Below the pieces are notes generated by a model that saw only the letters and a list, made by a program, of their open reading frames with translations, ran no database searches and was not told where the DNA came from. Positions 25,957 through 26,754 of a stretch of DNA of 26,754 bases are shown here, piece by piece. A program made the position numbers and the translations under genes. Origin of the DNA: an uncultured Selenomonadaceae bacterium (GTDB lineage: Bacteria; Bacillota; Negativicutes; Selenomonadales; Selenomonadaceae); assembly GCA_905236255.1 (NCBI GenBank), contig CAJOPK010000003.1, positions 1-26,754 of the forward strand, read 5' to 3'. Each line of letters opens with the position of its first letter. Position 1 is the stretch's first letter.

Positions 25957-26754
25957 TTACGCCCTGAAATAATTCACTCCCGATTCAAACAAGTGACGGC
26001 TTTTGTTTCCCGGAACATTTTTGCAGACATATTCGCCGATTCTTTCGGAATGACCCATTTTGCCGAAAATTCTTCCGTCCGCGCTCGTAATTCCTTCAAT
26101 CGCAAGAGCGGATCCGTTCGGATTGAAAGGCAATTCCGGCGTCGGTTCATCGTCAAAATCAACGTACTGCGTTGCAATTTGTCCGGTTTCGTCAAGTTTT
26201 TTCAACCAATCTTCACTTGCCGCAAAACGACCTTCCCCGTGCGAAACGGCAACCGTATGAACTTCGCCGACGGAAGTTCCGGCGAGCCAGGGAGAAGAAT
26301 TGTTTGTTACCCGGACTCTGACCATGCGACTGACATGGCGACCGAGTGAATTGTGAGTCAAAGTCGGAGAATCTTTTTCAAGCGGGCGAATTTCCCCGTA
26401 AGGCAAAAGTCCCAGCTTTATCAACGCCTGAAAACCGTTGCAAATTCCCAAAATCAAGCCGTCCCGCTCTTTCAAAAGTTTCATGACTTCTTCCGCAATT
26501 TTCGGATTTCTGAAAACCGCCGCAATAAATTTTCCGGAGCCGTCCGGTTCGTCGCCGCCCGAAAATCCGCCCGGCAACATTATAATCTGAGATTTTTTAA
26601 TTTCTTCGACCATCGCCGAAATACTTTCTTCGACCGCCGCCGGAGTCAAATTTCTGACGACAAAAATTTTCGGATCCGCTCCCGCCCGTTTCCAAACTTT
26701 CGCGCTGTCATATTCGCAATTCGTGCCGGGAAAAACCGGAATGAAAACGCGCGG
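25957..26754 (-). CDS. purL: Phosphoribosylformylglycinamidine synthase, C-terminal glutaminase part (5' end outside window)
   Basis: The last 265 residues of the large single-chain FGAM synthase of purine synthesis, which uses glutamine and ATP to turn FGAR into FGAM. The frame is open to the right edge of the window. The visible part is a class-I glutamine amidotransferase: VFPGTNCEYDSA, MLPGGFSGGDEPDG, the nucleophile cysteine in LGICNGFQALIKLG, and the His and Glu of the triad in GHSERIGEYV. The form resembles the ~1250-residue enzyme of Firmicutes and Bacteroidetes. A separate PurQ protein would share most motifs, but the frame running on past the usual PurQ N-terminus without a start codon favours a fusion. 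No clear terminator or promoter is seen in 25835-25956. Confidence 0.88.
   Translation of the reverse strand, partial: PRVFIPVFPGTNCEYDSAKVWKRAGADPKIFVVRNLTPAAVEESISAMVEEIKKSQIIMLPGGFSGGDEPDGSGKFIAAVFRNPKIAEEVMKLLKERDGLILGICNGFQALIKLGLLPYGEIRPLEKDSPTLTHNSLGRHVSRMVRVRVTNNSSPWLAGTSVGEVHTVAVSHGEGRFAASEDWLKKLDETGQIATQYVDFDDEPTPELPFNPNGSALAIEGITSADGRIFGKMGHSERIGEYVCKNVPGNKSRHLFESGVNYFRA

Overview
The window is ordinary chromosomal DNA from a bacterium, about 45% G+C by eye, with dense genes and a uniform codon style throughout. MutS2, the FtsX plus coiled-coil M23 hydrolase pair, the long single-chain purL and a minC-minD-minE cluster that includes MinE together suggest the Firmicutes side, most likely an uncultured Negativicutes/Selenomonadales-like organism. 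That placement is inference; no 16S gene or outer-membrane gene is present to prove it.

Layout. From 1 to 7306 (+) runs a tight co-directional cluster: leuA (5' end cut), yebC, ruvC, mutS2, ftsX and a secreted M23 peptidase. It ends in a convergent terminator whose middle arm is shared with the terminator of the facing cbiD. From 7371 to 9722 (-) lie tRNA-Pro(CGG) with its own promoter and terminator, then rfbB overlapping cbiD by one base. From 9849 to 18180 (+) is an isolated rpoB-rpoC unit with a perfect consensus promoter and a terminator; no rplJL precedes it. From 18204 to 22197 (-) is a sulfur unit, nifS-nifU-metY-cysK, behind another perfect consensus promoter. From 22294 to 25030 (-) is minC-minD-minE followed by a putative HEHEH-motif protein, with an unexplained 240-base tail before a terminator. 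From 25064 to 26754 (-) are a tiny remnant resembling the start of DUF4160 proteins, livF and the 3' part of purL.

Function. The genes cover leucine synthesis, recombination and mismatch-related DNA handling, peptidoglycan hydrolysis under FtsX, cobalamin and dTDP-sugar synthesis, transcription, cysteine/homocysteine synthesis linked to Fe-S assembly, division-site placement, branched-chain amino acid uptake and purine synthesis.

No CRISPR array, prophage, insertion sequence or obvious new defence system is visible. The most interesting signals are an insert of roughly 150 residues in RpoC built from a repeated module also seen in RpoB, the HEHEH protein riding behind minCDE, the repeated separation of genes from their usual operon partners, the three-arm shared terminator, the DUF4160-like remnant, and the unexplained 22320-22558 segment.
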